A stretch of 64,000 nucleotides of DNA. Source: Brevundimonas sp. A19_0. GTDB taxonomy: Bacteria > Pseudomonadota > Alphaproteobacteria > Caulobacterales > Caulobacteraceae. Shown piece by piece: positions 18,059 through 26,408 of this stretch. The position numbers and the translations under genes are program-made. The notes below the pieces were generated by a model. It had not been told where the DNA came from, made no database searches, and saw only the letters and a list, made by a program, of their open reading frames with translations. The DNA lies in the NCBI RefSeq assembly GCF_017744255.1, contig NZ_JAGHQP010000004.1, forward strand, positions 52,010 through 116,009. The letters run 5' to 3'. Each line of letters opens with the position of its first letter. The first letter of the stretch is position 1.

Positions 18059-18937
18059 ATGACCCCGACGCGCTCAGGCTCCGGCCGGCTGGCCACCTAT
18101 TTCCACGTCCACCTGGTCTCGGACTCGACCGGCGAGACCCTCAACGCCATGGCCAAGGCGGTCACGGCCCGCTTCGATGGCGTGATCCCGATCGAGCACA
18201 TCTATGCCCTGGTCCGCTCCCCCAAGCAGATGGAACGGGTGCTGGAAGAGGTCTCGGCCAAGCCCGGCGTGGTCCTGCACACCCTGGTCGACAAGGGGCT
18301 GCGCCTCCAGCTTGAGGAAGGGTGTCGGGCACTGGACATGCCGCAGATCGGCGCGCTGGATCCGCTGGTCGGTGCCCTGTCGCACTATCTGGGGGCAGCC
18401 CTGTCGACCCGGGTCGGGGCCCAGCACGCCCTCGACACGGACTATTTCAACCGCATCGGGGCCCTCGACTTTGCCATGGCCCATGACGACGGCCAGGGCA
18501 CGACGGACCAGCTGGAGGCTGCCGATGTCGTCCTGTGCGGAGTCAGCCGGACGTCCAAGACGCCGACCTGCATCTATCTGGCGCACCGCGGCATCCGCGC
18601 CGCCAATGTGCCCCTCGTCCCCGGCCAGGAGGACGGCGAGCGCCTGACCCGGCTGAAAGGCCCGCTGGTGGTGGGGCTGACGGTCTCCGCAGACCGGCTG
18701 GTGCAGATCCGCCGGAACCGGCTGGACGGCCTGAATGCGGGGCGCAGTTCGGCCTACATCGACCATGACGCCGTGCGGGACGAGACGATCAAGGCCAGAC
18801 GCGCCTTCGAACGGCGGGGCTGGCCGGTCATCGATGTGACCCGTCGCTCGGTCGAGGAAACCGCGGCGGCCATCGTCAATCTTCTGAGCGAGCGTCGCTC
18901 GGGCAAGGCGGGCCTGACCCCGGGGATGCCCGGATGA
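18059..18937 (+). CDS. Pyruvate, water dikinase regulatory protein (DUF299 kinase/pyrophosphorylase)
   Basis: ADP-dependent kinase and phosphate-dependent pyrophosphorylase of the PpsR/PDRP family, switching PEP synthase or pyruvate phosphate dikinase off and on. 292 residues; the P-loop GVSRTSKTPT is at 161-170, preceded by FHVHLVSDSTGETLNAMAKA and followed by YLAHRGIRAANVPLVPG. C-terminal FERRGWPVIDVTRRSVEETAA is typical. First gene rightward of the origin, the position of CC_0001 in C. crescentus. Its target enzyme is outside the window. Confidence 0.93.
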   Translation: MTPTRSGSGRLATYFHVHLVSDSTGETLNAMAKAVTARFDGVIPIEHIYALVRSPKQMERVLEEVSAKPGVVLHTLVDKGLRLQLEEGCRALDMPQIGALDPLVGALSHYLGAALSTRVGAQHALDTDYFNRIGALDFAMAHDDGQGTTDQLEAADVVLCGVSRTSKTPTCIYLAHRGIRAANVPLVPGQEDGERLTRLKGPLVVGLTVSADRLVQIRRNRLDGLNAGRSSAYIDHDAVRDETIKARRAFERRGWPVIDVTRRSVEETAAAIVNLLSERRSGKAGLTPGMPG

Positions 18938-19542
18938 GCCAGGGATTCCAGCGCCAGCCCCTGATCCTCGCCTCGGCCAGCGCGGCCCGGCGGGCCCTGA
19001 TGGCCGGGGTCGGCCTGACGGTCGAACTCCATCCCGCCGATCTCGACGAAGAAGCGATCCGGCAGGCCCATGCCGATCTGTCGCCGGCCCGACAGGCTGT
19101 ACAGCTGGCCGAGGCCAAGGCCCGCGCGGTCAGTGAGGTCCATCCCGGCGTGCTGGTCCTGGGCGGTGATCAGATCCTGGAGGACGACGGGGCTGTGGTG
19201 TCGAAGGCCGACGATCTGGCCGCCGTGGCCGATCGCCTGCGCGGATTCCGGGGGCGGAGCCACCACCTGCATTCCGGCGCGGCCTTGGCCCGGGACGGGC
19301 AGATCGTCTGGAGCGCCGTCGACACGGCCGCGCTTACGGTGCGCGACTTCTCCGACGCCTGGCTGGAGACCTATCTAGCGGCCGAGGGTCCGGCGCTGAC
19401 CTCTGTGGTCGGGGGCTATCGCCTTGAAGGGCCGGGCGCCCAGTTGTTCCGCCGGATCCAGGGCGACTATTTCACCATTCTCGGCCTGCCCCTGTGGGCC
19501 GTGCTGGACGCCCTGCGGGATCAGGGCGTGATCGACCGATGA
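18934..19542 (+). CDS. maf: Maf family nucleotide pyrophosphatase
   Basis: House-cleaning nucleoside triphosphate pyrophosphatase acting on modified pyrimidine nucleotides such as dTTP/UTP or m5-derivatives, depending on subgroup. 202 residues with the N-terminal LILASASAARRALM (Maf SxSxxR motif), DLDEEAIRQ, the KA-RAV segment and the GGDQILEDDG loop. Overlaps its upstream neighbour by ATGA and aroE by ATGA, so expression is coupled. Historically called septum-formation inhibitor; subgroup cannot be fixed by eye. Confidence 0.92.
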   Translation: MSQGFQRQPLILASASAARRALMAGVGLTVELHPADLDEEAIRQAHADLSPARQAVQLAEAKARAVSEVHPGVLVLGGDQILEDDGAVVSKADDLAAVADRLRGFRGRSHHLHSGAALARDGQIVWSAVDTAALTVRDFSDAWLETYLAAEGPALTSVVGGYRLEGPGAQLFRRIQGDYFTILGLPLWAVLDALRDQGVIDR

Positions 19543-20357
19543 CGATCCGGGCCGGAGTGGCCGGCTGGCCGATCGCCCATTCGCTCAGCCCGGTGATTCA
19601 CGGTGCCTGGCTGGAGGCGGCGGGCCTCGACGCCACCTATGACCGCCATGGACCGCAGGACGAGGCCGCCTTTCGCGTGCTGGTCGGGCGCATCCGGGCG
19701 GGTGAACTCGTCGGGCTGAACGTCACCGCCCCCTGGAAGGAAGTCGCCCTGTCGCTCGCCGACGCGGTCAGCGAGACGGCGCGGGCCTGTGGATCAGCCA
19801 ATCTGCTCTGGCTGGACGACGGGGTGCTCCGGGCGGACAGCACCGACGGCCGGGGCCTGATGGCGGCCCTTCAGGAGCAGGCGCCGGGACTGGACGCCGC
19901 CGGCAAGGTCGCTGTGGTGCTGGGGGCCGGGGGGGCTTCTCGCGCGGCGGTCCACGCCCTCGGCCAGGCCTTTGCCGAGGTCCGCATCGTCAACCGCACC
20001 GCCGACCGGGCCGTCCGGCTGGTGACCGATCTTCAGCCGTACACCCCGGCAGCCCTGACCCATCAAGATCCCGACGAGGCGCTGGAGGGCGCGGCCCTGG
20101 TGGTCAACGCCCTGAGCGTGGCGCCCCGGATCGATGTCGCAGCCCTCGGTCCGGAGACCGTGCTGATGGACATGACCTATCGCCCCCTGAGAACGGCCTT
20201 TCTGGCGGAGGGGGGCGCACGGGGCCATGCGACCGCGGATGGGCTGGCCATGCTGATCGGTCAGGCACGCCCCTCGTTCGAGACCCTGTTCGGGCGGCCG
20301 GTACCCGATGTCGACGTCCGGGCCGCGGCGCTGGCGGCTCTGGAGGGGAACGGATGA
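19539..20357 (+). CDS. aroE: Shikimate dehydrogenase
   Basis: NADPH-dependent reduction of 3-dehydroshikimate in aromatic amino acid synthesis. The ATG at 19539 ([18 protein letters not shown]) gives 272 residues and overlaps the maf stop; upstream in-frame ATG 19494 lies inside maf. SLSP at 15-18 binds shikimate, NVTAPWK carries the catalytic lysine, GAGGASRAA is the nucleotide-binding loop, and NRT is the NADP-selective segment. Confidence 0.96.
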   Translation: MTIRAGVAGWPIAHSLSPVIHGAWLEAAGLDATYDRHGPQDEAAFRVLVGRIRAGELVGLNVTAPWKEVALSLADAVSETARACGSANLLWLDDGVLRADSTDGRGLMAALQEQAPGLDAAGKVAVVLGAGGASRAAVHALGQAFAEVRIVNRTADRAVRLVTDLQPYTPAALTHQDPDEALEGAALVVNALSVAPRIDVAALGPETVLMDMTYRPLRTAFLAEGGARGHATADGLAMLIGQARPSFETLFGRPVPDVDVRAAALAALEGNG

Positions 20358-20956
20358 TCGTGCTGGTGCTGACCGGGTCAATCGGTATGGGCAAGAGCAC
20401 CACGGCGCGCCTGTTCGCCGAGGCCGGGGCGGCTGTCTGGGATGCCGATGCGGCGGTCCATGCCCTCTATGCACGGGGGGGCGCCGCGGTCGGGCCGGTC
20501 GAGGCCGCATTCCCCGGCACGACGGTCGACGGCGCGGTCGACCGGACCCGGCTGGCGGCCAGTCTGCAAGACGATCCCGAAGCCTTTGCGCGGCTGGAGG
20601 CGATCGTCCATCCGCTGGTCCGCGCCGACCGCGAGGCCTTCATCGCCCGGGCCGAGGCCGACGCGCGGCCCGTGGTGGTCCTCGACATCCCCCTGTGGTT
20701 CGAAACCGGGGCAGACCGCACGGGGGTCACTGCGGTCGTGGTGGCGAGCGCACCGGCAGAGGAACAGCGGCGCCGGGTCCTGGCCCGGCCGGGCATGACC
20801 GAGGCGCGCTTCCAACAGATCCTCGCCCGTCAGACGCCCGATGCGGAAAAACGGGCCGGGGCCGATGTGGTCATCGACACCGGTCACGGCCTCGATCACG
20901 CCAGGAAGCAGGTTGAGCTGTTGATGGCCCGCTATACGGCGCCCGCTGCGGATTGA
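20354..20956 (+). CDS. coaE: Dephospho-CoA kinase
   Basis: Last step of coenzyme A synthesis. 200 residues; Walker [10 protein letters not shown] at 8-16, then [12 protein letters not shown], the HPLVRA motif and DIPLWFETG. Overlaps aroE by ATGA and is followed by dnaQ after 30 bp. The order aroE-coaE-dnaQ-secB beside the origin is a shared alphaproteobacterial arrangement. The gap to dnaQ contains no terminator. Confidence 0.96.
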   Translation: MIVLVLTGSIGMGKSTTARLFAEAGAAVWDADAAVHALYARGGAAVGPVEAAFPGTTVDGAVDRTRLAASLQDDPEAFARLEAIVHPLVRADREAFIARAEADARPVVVLDIPLWFETGADRTGVTAVVVASAPAEEQRRRVLARPGMTEARFQQILARQTPDAEKRAGADVVIDTGHGLDHARKQVELLMARYTAPAAD

Positions 20957-20986
20957 AGCCCGGGCCGAAGCGCGGCATCAAGGGCC

Positions 20987-21676
20987 ATGGCCCGCGAGAT
21001 TGTTCTGGATACCGAAACCACCGGCTTTGACCCCAAGACGGGTGACCGGATGATCGAGGTCGGCTGTATCGAGATCGATGATCTGCTGCCGACGGGCCGC
21101 ACCTTTCACCGGCTGATCCATCCCGAGCGCGATATTCCGGCCGGCGCCATCGCCGTGCACGGCATTACATTGGACAAGCTGCGCGACGCGCCCAAATTTG
21201 CCGAGGTGGCGGCCGACCTGCTCGAATTCATCGGCGATGCGCCGGTGATCGCCCACAATGCGGCCTTCGACCGGGCCTTCCTCAATCACGAACTGGGCCT
21301 GTGCGGCAGCGCCATCATCGAGGACGCGCGCTGGATCGACACCCTGCAGATGGCCCAGATGCGCTTTCCGGGCATGGCGAATTCGCTGGATGCCCTGTGC
21401 CGCCGGTTCAAGATCTCCCTGACCGAGCGCACCCTGCACGGCGCCCTGATCGACGCCCGGCTGCTGTCGGACGTCTATCTGGAGCTGAAGGGCGGCAAGG
21501 CCCGGTCGCTGGAACTGGTGTCGGTCACCACCGATACCGGCGGTCAGGACGGGCCCCGGCGTCATGGCGCCCGGCCGCGCCCGCTCGCCCCCCGGCTGAC
21601 CGAGGCGGAACGCGAGGTGCATGCGGCCTTTGTGGAAGCCCAGCTGGGGGATCAGGCGCTCTGGCTGAGAGCCTGA
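20987..21676 (+). CDS. dnaQ: DNA polymerase III epsilon subunit (proofreading exonuclease)
   Basis: 3'-5' exonuclease subunit of the replicative polymerase. 229 residues. ExoI DTETTG at 8-13 with the two catalytic acids, ExoII IAHNAAFDRAFLNHEL, and the ExoIII-epsilon motif HGALIDARLL with its histidine and aspartate. ATG with a weak AAGG upstream. It ends 16 bp from the convergent secB stop, with a hairpin spanning the junction. Confidence 0.97.
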   Translation: MAREIVLDTETTGFDPKTGDRMIEVGCIEIDDLLPTGRTFHRLIHPERDIPAGAIAVHGITLDKLRDAPKFAEVAADLLEFIGDAPVIAHNAAFDRAFLNHELGLCGSAIIEDARWIDTLQMAQMRFPGMANSLDALCRRFKISLTERTLHGALIDARLLSDVYLELKGGKARSLELVSVTTDTGGQDGPRRHGARPRPLAPRLTEAEREVHAAFVEAQLGDQALWLRA

Positions 21677-21684
21677 TCCGCCGG

Positions 21685-21704
21685 GGTCAGGCTCAGGCCT
21701 GACC
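21685..21704. terminator. Shared hairpin between dnaQ and secB
   Basis: GGTCAGGC-TCAG-GCCTGACC: a perfect 8-bp stem with a 4-base loop located between convergent dnaQ and secB. The secB stop codon (complement of TCA at 21693-21695) lies in the loop. There is no T-run, so it may be an mRNA 3'-end stabiliser or Rho-assisted terminator rather than a classic intrinsic one. Confidence 0.55.
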
Positions 21705-22223
21705 GGGCGTCGCGGCGCCGCCGGCCACCTGGGCCTGGCGCTGGGCGTAGATGGCGGCGAAGTCGATCGGCTCCATCAGGAAGGGCGGATAGAAGCCGCC
21801 GTCCGAGGTCGCCTTGGCGATGGTCTCGCGGGCGAACGGGAACAGATAGCGCGGGCATTCGATCAGCAGCAGCGCCTCGATGTCCTTCTCGGCCACATTC
21901 ATCAGCTGGAACAGGCCGCCATAGACCAGTTCAACCTGGAACACCGGCTTGTCTTCGCTGGTCGCCTTGACCGACAGCTTGAGGTCGACCTCGAACAGGC
22001 CGTCCTGCCGGCCCTGGGCATTCATCTCGACGCCCAGATCGATGTTGGGGCGACCCTCGACCTTCAGGCTCTCGGGCGCGCGCGGGTTCTCGAACGAGAA
22101 GTCGCGGATGTACTGGGCCATGATGCGAAAGCCCGGCAGGGCGGGCTGGCCCGGCTGAACGGGGGTTTCGGTCGTGCCGTTCGAGGTGTCACCGTTCGGG
22201 GCGGGAGGCGTGGAGTCGGTCAT
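21693..22223 (-). CDS. secB: Protein-export chaperone SecB
   Basis: Tetrameric chaperone keeping preproteins unfolded for SecA. Start ATG 22223 gives 176 residues ([15 protein letters not shown], a low-complexity N-terminus); the core [20 protein letters not shown] and [18 protein letters not shown] are highly conserved SecB segments, followed by [18 protein letters not shown]. Longer in-frame extension to 22355 is not SecB-like. It diverges from the Tim44-like gene with a 189-bp promoter region. Confidence 0.97.
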   Translation of the reverse strand: MTDSTPPAPNGDTSNGTTETPVQPGQPALPGFRIMAQYIRDFSFENPRAPESLKVEGRPNIDLGVEMNAQGRQDGLFEVDLKLSVKATSEDKPVFQVELVYGGLFQLMNVAEKDIEALLLIECPRYLFPFARETIAKATSDGGFYPPFLMEPIDFAAIYAQRQAQVAGGAATPGQA

Positions 22224-22284
22224 GCGCGGGCAGGTCTTCCTGGTCGATGATGTCGCGGGTCGCCGGGGCGGCCCGAAGGCGGGG

Positions 22285-22313
22285 CGACTAGCATGACGGG
22301 GGCGGGGCGGCAA
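22285..22313 (-). promoter_or_regulatory. Candidate secB promoter
   Basis: On the minus strand TTGCCGC (complement of 22307-22313) and GCTAGTCG (complement of 22285-22292) are 14 bases apart, fitting the Caulobacter housekeeping TTGaCgS-N10-14-GCTA layout. It would place transcription start about 55 bp before the secB ATG. Confidence 0.4.
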
Positions 22314-22336
22314 TGTCGCGCACCCCGGGTGCCGCC

Positions 22337-22365
22337 TTGCATGGGGACCCGGCAATCCCTAATCC
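22337..22365 (+). promoter_or_regulatory. Candidate promoter for the Tim44-like gene
   Basis: TTGCATG (22337-22343), 14 bases, then CCTAATCC (22358-22365). Weaker match to the same promoter pattern, 48 bp upstream of the GTG start at 22413, in the divergent gap with secB. Confidence 0.3.
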
Positions 22366-22412
22366 TCAGGGCCCAGCGCCGCGTTTCCGGCGCCGCCAGA
22401 CCCGGACCCGAC

Positions 22413-23054
22413 GTGAATCCTCAATTTCAGATCATCCTGTTTGCCGTGATCGCGGCCGTGGTGCTGTTCCAGCTCTATAATGTGCTGGGCAAGAAGGTCG
22501 GCCGTCAGCCGGAAGAGGATGCCCGCGCCCAGCCCGGCGGCGCGGCCGGCAAGGAGGGCGCCGAGGGCGGGCCCGCCACGACCGCCAACGGCACACCGCT
22601 GGACGCAACGACGCTCGCGGCCATCGCCGGTCTGAAGGCCCGCGACCCCGGGTTCGACCCCCACCGCTTCCTCGATGGCGCGCGACAGGCCCATGAGACC
22701 ATCGTCCGCGGCTATGCCGAGGGCGACCGCGAGGCGCTGAAACCCCTGCTGACGCCGGTGGTGATGGCCTCGTTCGAGGCCGGCATGGCCGAGCGCGAGA
22801 CGCGCGGCGTGCAGGAAAAGGTGGAGTTTCCCCATCCGCCGCGCGCCGATCTGGAACTGGCCACGGCCCAGGGCGACCGGGCCATCGCCAGGGTGCGGTT
22901 CCTGTCGGAGCTGAAACAGACGATCGAGGACGGCAAGGGCGAGGAGCCCCGCATCGAGGAGCGCCGCACCGCCGAACTCTGGACCTTCGAGCGCCCGCTG
23001 AACGCCAGCGACCCCAACTGGGTGCTGGCCCGGGTGGAGCCCGCCACCGCATGA
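22413..23054 (+). CDS. Tim44-like domain protein (TimA-type)
   Basis: Alphaproteobacterial relative of mitochondrial Tim44, likely bound to the inner membrane. GTG start at 22413 gives 213 residues: a single N-terminal membrane anchor (FQIILFAVIAAVVLFQLYNVLG in part, residues 4-25), a G/A/P-rich linker to about 75, then the Tim44 fold (FLDGARQAHETIVRGYAEGD, LKPLLTPVVMASFEAGM, ELWTFERPLNASDPNW). ATG at 22293 would put unrelated residues before the anchor. It overlaps mltA by ATGA and is divergent from secB; the exact partner complex in bacteria is not established. Confidence 0.88.
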   Translation: MNPQFQIILFAVIAAVVLFQLYNVLGKKVGRQPEEDARAQPGGAAGKEGAEGGPATTANGTPLDATTLAAIAGLKARDPGFDPHRFLDGARQAHETIVRGYAEGDREALKPLLTPVVMASFEAGMAERETRGVQEKVEFPHPPRADLELATAQGDRAIARVRFLSELKQTIEDGKGEEPRIEERRTAELWTFERPLNASDPNWVLARVEPATA

Positions 23055-24169
23055 TGCGGACGGCCGGTCGGGCGCAAGCGGTCGCGGCCCTGTTGCTGGC
23101 CGCCGTCGTCTCGTCTTGTGCCAGCGCTCCCGAGCCGACCGCGCCGCCGCGGCCCGTGCCGCCGGTCAGCCAGCCCGCGCCTCCGACTCCGACTCCGACC
23201 CCGCCGCTAGCCGGCGCGATGGCGCTCACTGCCCTGCCGGGCTGGGATCAGGAAGACCATCTGACCGCCCTGACCGCCTATGCCACCGGCTGCAGCGCCC
23301 GGCGCGAGCCAGCGTCGCAGGCCCTCTGCGCCGAGGCCCGCGCGCTGGTCGCCGACACGCCGACGCCCAGCCAGGCGCGCGCCTTTCTGGAAGCCCGGTT
23401 CGTCGCGGTCGAGGCGGTCGCACCGGAGCCGTCGCGCGCCCTGCTGACCAGCTATTTCGCGCCGGAATATGAGGCCCGCCGGGTCCCCGACGCCGACTAT
23501 GATGCCCCGGTGCTGGCCCGGCCCACTGGCTGGCAGCGCGGGGACCGGCTGGACGACCGGGCCACCATCGAGGCCAATGCCGCGTCCTATGAAATTCTGG
23601 GCTGGATGCGAGCCGAGGATCTGTTCTTCCTGCAGATTCAGGGCTCGGGTTATCTGACCTTTGCCGACGGATCGCGGGCGCGCGCCGCCTATGCGGCCGA
23701 CAACGGCCATCCCTTTGTCGGCATCGCCCGGCCCATGGCGGATCAGGGCCTGCTGCCCCCGAACGGCACCTCGGGCGAGGCCATCCGGGCCTGGCTGGCC
23801 GCCCACCGGGGGCCCGAGGCCCGGGCGGTGATGGCGCTCAATCCCCGCTACATCTTCTTCCGCATGGACCCGGATGACGGCGGCCACCCGGCCGGGGCGG
23901 CGGGCATTCCCCTGCCCGCGCGCCGCGCCATTGCGGTCGATCCCGCCCACTGGACCTATGGCGAGCCGGTCTGGATCGAGGCCGACGGCGGCAATCTGAT
24001 CGGCGCCCGCGCCAGCTATCGCGGACTGGTCATGGCGCTGGACACCGGCTCGGCCATCCGCGGCCCGGTCCGCGCCGACCTCTATATGGGCCGAGGCGAT
24101 GTGGCGGGTGCCGAGGCCGGGGCCGTCCGCCACCCCCTCAGGATGTGGCGGCTGGTGCCCAAGGGGTAG
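23051..24169 (+). CDS. mltA: Membrane-bound lytic murein transglycosylase A
   Basis: Cleaves peptidoglycan glycan strands forming 1,6-anhydromuropeptides. 372 residues; signal segment with lipobox VVSSC (Cys about 26), proline-rich linker, then the MltA domain with LLTSYFAPEYEAR and FLQIQGSGYLTFADGSRARAAY (in part), and the C-terminal 3D domain with VMALDTGSAIRGPVRADLYMG containing the catalytic aspartate. Coupled to the Tim44-like gene by overlap. Convergent with the Tdi1-like gene across 16 bp. Confidence 0.95.
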   Translation: MMRTAGRAQAVAALLLAAVVSSCASAPEPTAPPRPVPPVSQPAPPTPTPTPPLAGAMALTALPGWDQEDHLTALTAYATGCSARREPASQALCAEARALVADTPTPSQARAFLEARFVAVEAVAPEPSRALLTSYFAPEYEARRVPDADYDAPVLARPTGWQRGDRLDDRATIEANAASYEILGWMRAEDLFFLQIQGSGYLTFADGSRARAAYAADNGHPFVGIARPMADQGLLPPNGTSGEAIRAWLAAHRGPEARAVMALNPRYIFFRMDPDDGGHPAGAAGIPLPARRAIAVDPAHWTYGEPVWIEADGGNLIGARASYRGLVMALDTGSAIRGPVRADLYMGRGDVAGAEAGAVRHPLRMWRLVPKG

Positions 24170-24185
24170 AGCGCGAAACGCGGGC

Positions 24186-24725
24186 TCAATCGCTGATCGT
24201 GACCTTGCTGATCTTCGTACCCGGCGCCAGCGAGCTGATCTGCTGGTGCAATTGGCCGGCGATATGCACCTTCACGACGAACAGCCGGGTTTCGATGTTG
24301 TCAGCGGAAATCGTGCCTCCCAGAGCAGGCGCAATCCTCCAATCGAAACAGGTTTCTGGAGTCAGGGCTAAGCCGCGACGTCGTGCGGCCTGCACCCACA
24401 CAGAACTGAAGATATGATCTTGAAGTTCGATGTCGGAGAGCCGCTGTCGCAAGTCGCTGACGCTCTTTGCGACCGGCACCAGTGTTCCATCAAGGGTGTC
24501 CAGCATGACTAAATCGTTGCTGCGTCGGAAAAGCATGTCGCCAAACGCAGTCACAAAGATTGGAGGCGTATTGGGCACCTCCATCCAACTCCAGCCGTCG
24601 AGTGAGCGGCGAATATCCTCCGCCGAAGGAGCGATCAGGAAATCGGCGAACGCCTGTTTCAGGGCTGCGACATCCTCGGCCTCGTCCGGAGCCAGCGTCC
24701 GCAATCCAAACAGTCTGTTGAACAT
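24186..24725 (-). CDS. Tdi1/DUF1851-type immunity-like protein (orphan)
   Basis: 179-residue cytoplasmic protein resembling the T6SS immunity protein Tdi1 family: an N-terminal GAD-like part (FADFLIAPSAEDIRRSLDGW), the TAFGDMLFRR segment at 59-68 with LVMLDTLDGTLVPVAKS, and the C-terminal CFDWRIAPALGGTISADNIE at 126-145, which fits the pattern of DUF1851 (Tdi1 C-terminal domain). In Agrobacterium, Tdi1 neutralises the DNase effector Tde1. No effector, VgrG or toxin gene is nearby. A hand count of 24481-24540 gives 50% GC, well below neighbours, suggesting acquisition. Function is inferred from family only. Confidence 0.65.
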   Translation of the reverse strand: MFNRLFGLRTLAPDEAEDVAALKQAFADFLIAPSAEDIRRSLDGWSWMEVPNTPPIFVTAFGDMLFRRSNDLVMLDTLDGTLVPVAKSVSDLRQRLSDIELQDHIFSSVWVQAARRRGLALTPETCFDWRIAPALGGTISADNIETRLFVVKVHIAGQLHQQISSLAPGTKISKVTISD

Positions 24726-24752
24726 CCACCACCCCTGAAGTTGATTGTTATC

Positions 24753-26327
24753 CTACCGCCGCCGCATCCCGCCCAGGACGCCGCGCAGGATTTCGCGGGT
24801 CAGGGTTGAGCCGGCGGTGCGCAGGACGGATTTGGTCGCGGCCTCCAGCGGGGTTTCCCGGGACGAGCGCCGCGCCGGGGCGCGGGCGCGGGCCTCGCGT
24901 TCGGCCTCGCGGCGGATGCGGGTCTCTTCCTTCTCGCGGGCGGCCCTGGCCTTTTCCGCCTCCTTCGCCGCCAGCGCATCGGCCCTGGCCTTGTCCGCTG
25001 CGGCTTTCGCCTCGGTCTCGGCCTGATCCGCCTCGGCGTGGCGGGCGGTCAGGATTTCGTGGGCGGATTCCCGATCGACCGGGGTGTCATAGACACCGCG
25101 CACCGGGCTTGTGGCCATGACGGCGGCGCGTTCGGCGTCGGTCGCGGGCCCCAGCCGGCTGGCGGGTGGGCGGATCTTCGTGCGGGCAACCATGGAAGGC
25201 GCGCCCTTTTCGTCTAGGGTCGAGACCACGGCCTCCCCCACGCCCAATGCCGGAATCGCTTCGGCCGTATCGAAGGCTGGGTTGGGCCGGAAACTGCCAG
25301 CGGCGGCCCGCAGGCCCTTTTGCTCCGAGGGCGTATAGGCCCGAAGCGCATGCTGGATGCGGTTGCCCAGCTGACCCAGCACACTGTCGGGAATGTCGGC
25401 CGGGTTCTGGGTCACGAAATAGACGCCGACCCCCTTGGACCGGATCAGGCGCACTACCTGCTCCACCTTGTCGACCAGGGCCTTGGGCGTGTCGTCGAAC
25501 AGCAGGTGGGCCTCGTCGAAGAAGAACACCAGCCGGGGTTTGTCCGGATCGCCGATCTCGGGCAGCTGCTCGAACAGCTCTGACAGCAGCCACAGCAGGA
25601 AGGCGGCATACAGTTTCGGGCTGTTCATCAGCCGGGTGGCGTCCAGCACATTGACCTGACCCCGGCCGTCCAGACCCGTGCGCACCAGATCCTCGAGCCT
25701 GAGCGCCGGCTCGCCGAAGAAGGCCTTGCCGCCCTCCTGCTCCAGCTGCAGCAGTGACCGCTGGATGGCGGCGATCGAGGCGGGCGCCACATGGCCGACC
25801 TCGCGCCCGATCCGTTCGGCATTCTCGCCCACATGGACCAGCAGGGCCCGCAGGTCGTCCAGGTCGAGCAGCAGAAGCCCTTCGGTGTCGGCAACGTGAA
25901 AGACGACCGACAACACCCCTTCCTGCACCTCGTTCAGGCCCAGCATGCGCGCCATCAGGACCGGCCCGATCTCGCTGACGGTGGTCCGGACCGGATGGCC
26001 CCTTTCCCCGTACAGGTCCCAGAAGACGGTGGGGGCGGCGCGCGGCGTCAGCGTCAGCTGCATGCCTTCGGCCCGCGCGACCAGCTTTTCATTGGGCGTG
26101 CCGGCGATGGCGATGCCGGACAGGTCGCCCTTCACATCGGCGCAAAAGACCGGGACGCCGGCGTCGGAAAAGCCCTGGGCCAGGATCTGGAGGGTGACGG
26201 TCTTTCCGGTGCCGGTCGCGCCGGCCACTACGCCGTGGCGATTGGCCCGGTCGAACCGCAGATAGCGGGGACGGCTGTCGCCGTCGTCCTCCGTCCAGCC
26301 CAGAAACAGTCCGTTCGTGTCGCTCAT
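24753..26327 (-). CDS. HerA-like helicase / DUF853 family ATPase
   Basis: Predicted ATPase of the HerA-FtsK superfamily, DUF853 branch (E. coli YjgR-like). From ATG 26327 it has 524 residues. Walker A GATGTGKT is at 36-43, followed by VFCADVKGDLSGIAIAG; VFWDLYGERGHPVRTTVSEIG and the Walker B FFFDEAHLLFDD are diagnostic; VYFVTQNPADIPDSVLGQLGNRI follows. The C-terminal 120 residues are charged and likely coiled-coil (K/A/E/R-rich), ending in a basic MRRR. An ATG at 26342 adds five residues. Cellular role is not established for the family. Confidence 0.9.
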   Translation of the reverse strand: MSDTNGLFLGWTEDDGDSRPRYLRFDRANRHGVVAGATGTGKTVTLQILAQGFSDAGVPVFCADVKGDLSGIAIAGTPNEKLVARAEGMQLTLTPRAAPTVFWDLYGERGHPVRTTVSEIGPVLMARMLGLNEVQEGVLSVVFHVADTEGLLLLDLDDLRALLVHVGENAERIGREVGHVAPASIAAIQRSLLQLEQEGGKAFFGEPALRLEDLVRTGLDGRGQVNVLDATRLMNSPKLYAAFLLWLLSELFEQLPEIGDPDKPRLVFFFDEAHLLFDDTPKALVDKVEQVVRLIRSKGVGVYFVTQNPADIPDSVLGQLGNRIQHALRAYTPSEQKGLRAAAGSFRPNPAFDTAEAIPALGVGEAVVSTLDEKGAPSMVARTKIRPPASRLGPATDAERAAVMATSPVRGVYDTPVDRESAHEILTARHAEADQAETEAKAAADKARADALAAKEAEKARAAREKEETRIRREAEREARARAPARRSSRETPLEAATKSVLRTAGSTLTREILRGVLGGMRRR

Positions 26328-26408
26328 GCCTGACCCCGCCAATGTCCGTCACAAGACATAGACCAGACCGCGATTGACGGGAACGCCGGGAACCCGGACA
26401 ACCGCCTC

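Noticed and set aside
19788-19796. Exact G-box TGATCCACA (complement strand) in aroE, about 1.9 kb from the origin
   Set aside because: It lies within coding sequence; similar words (for example at 50693-50701 and in lnt near 41893) recur elsewhere, so chance is likely.
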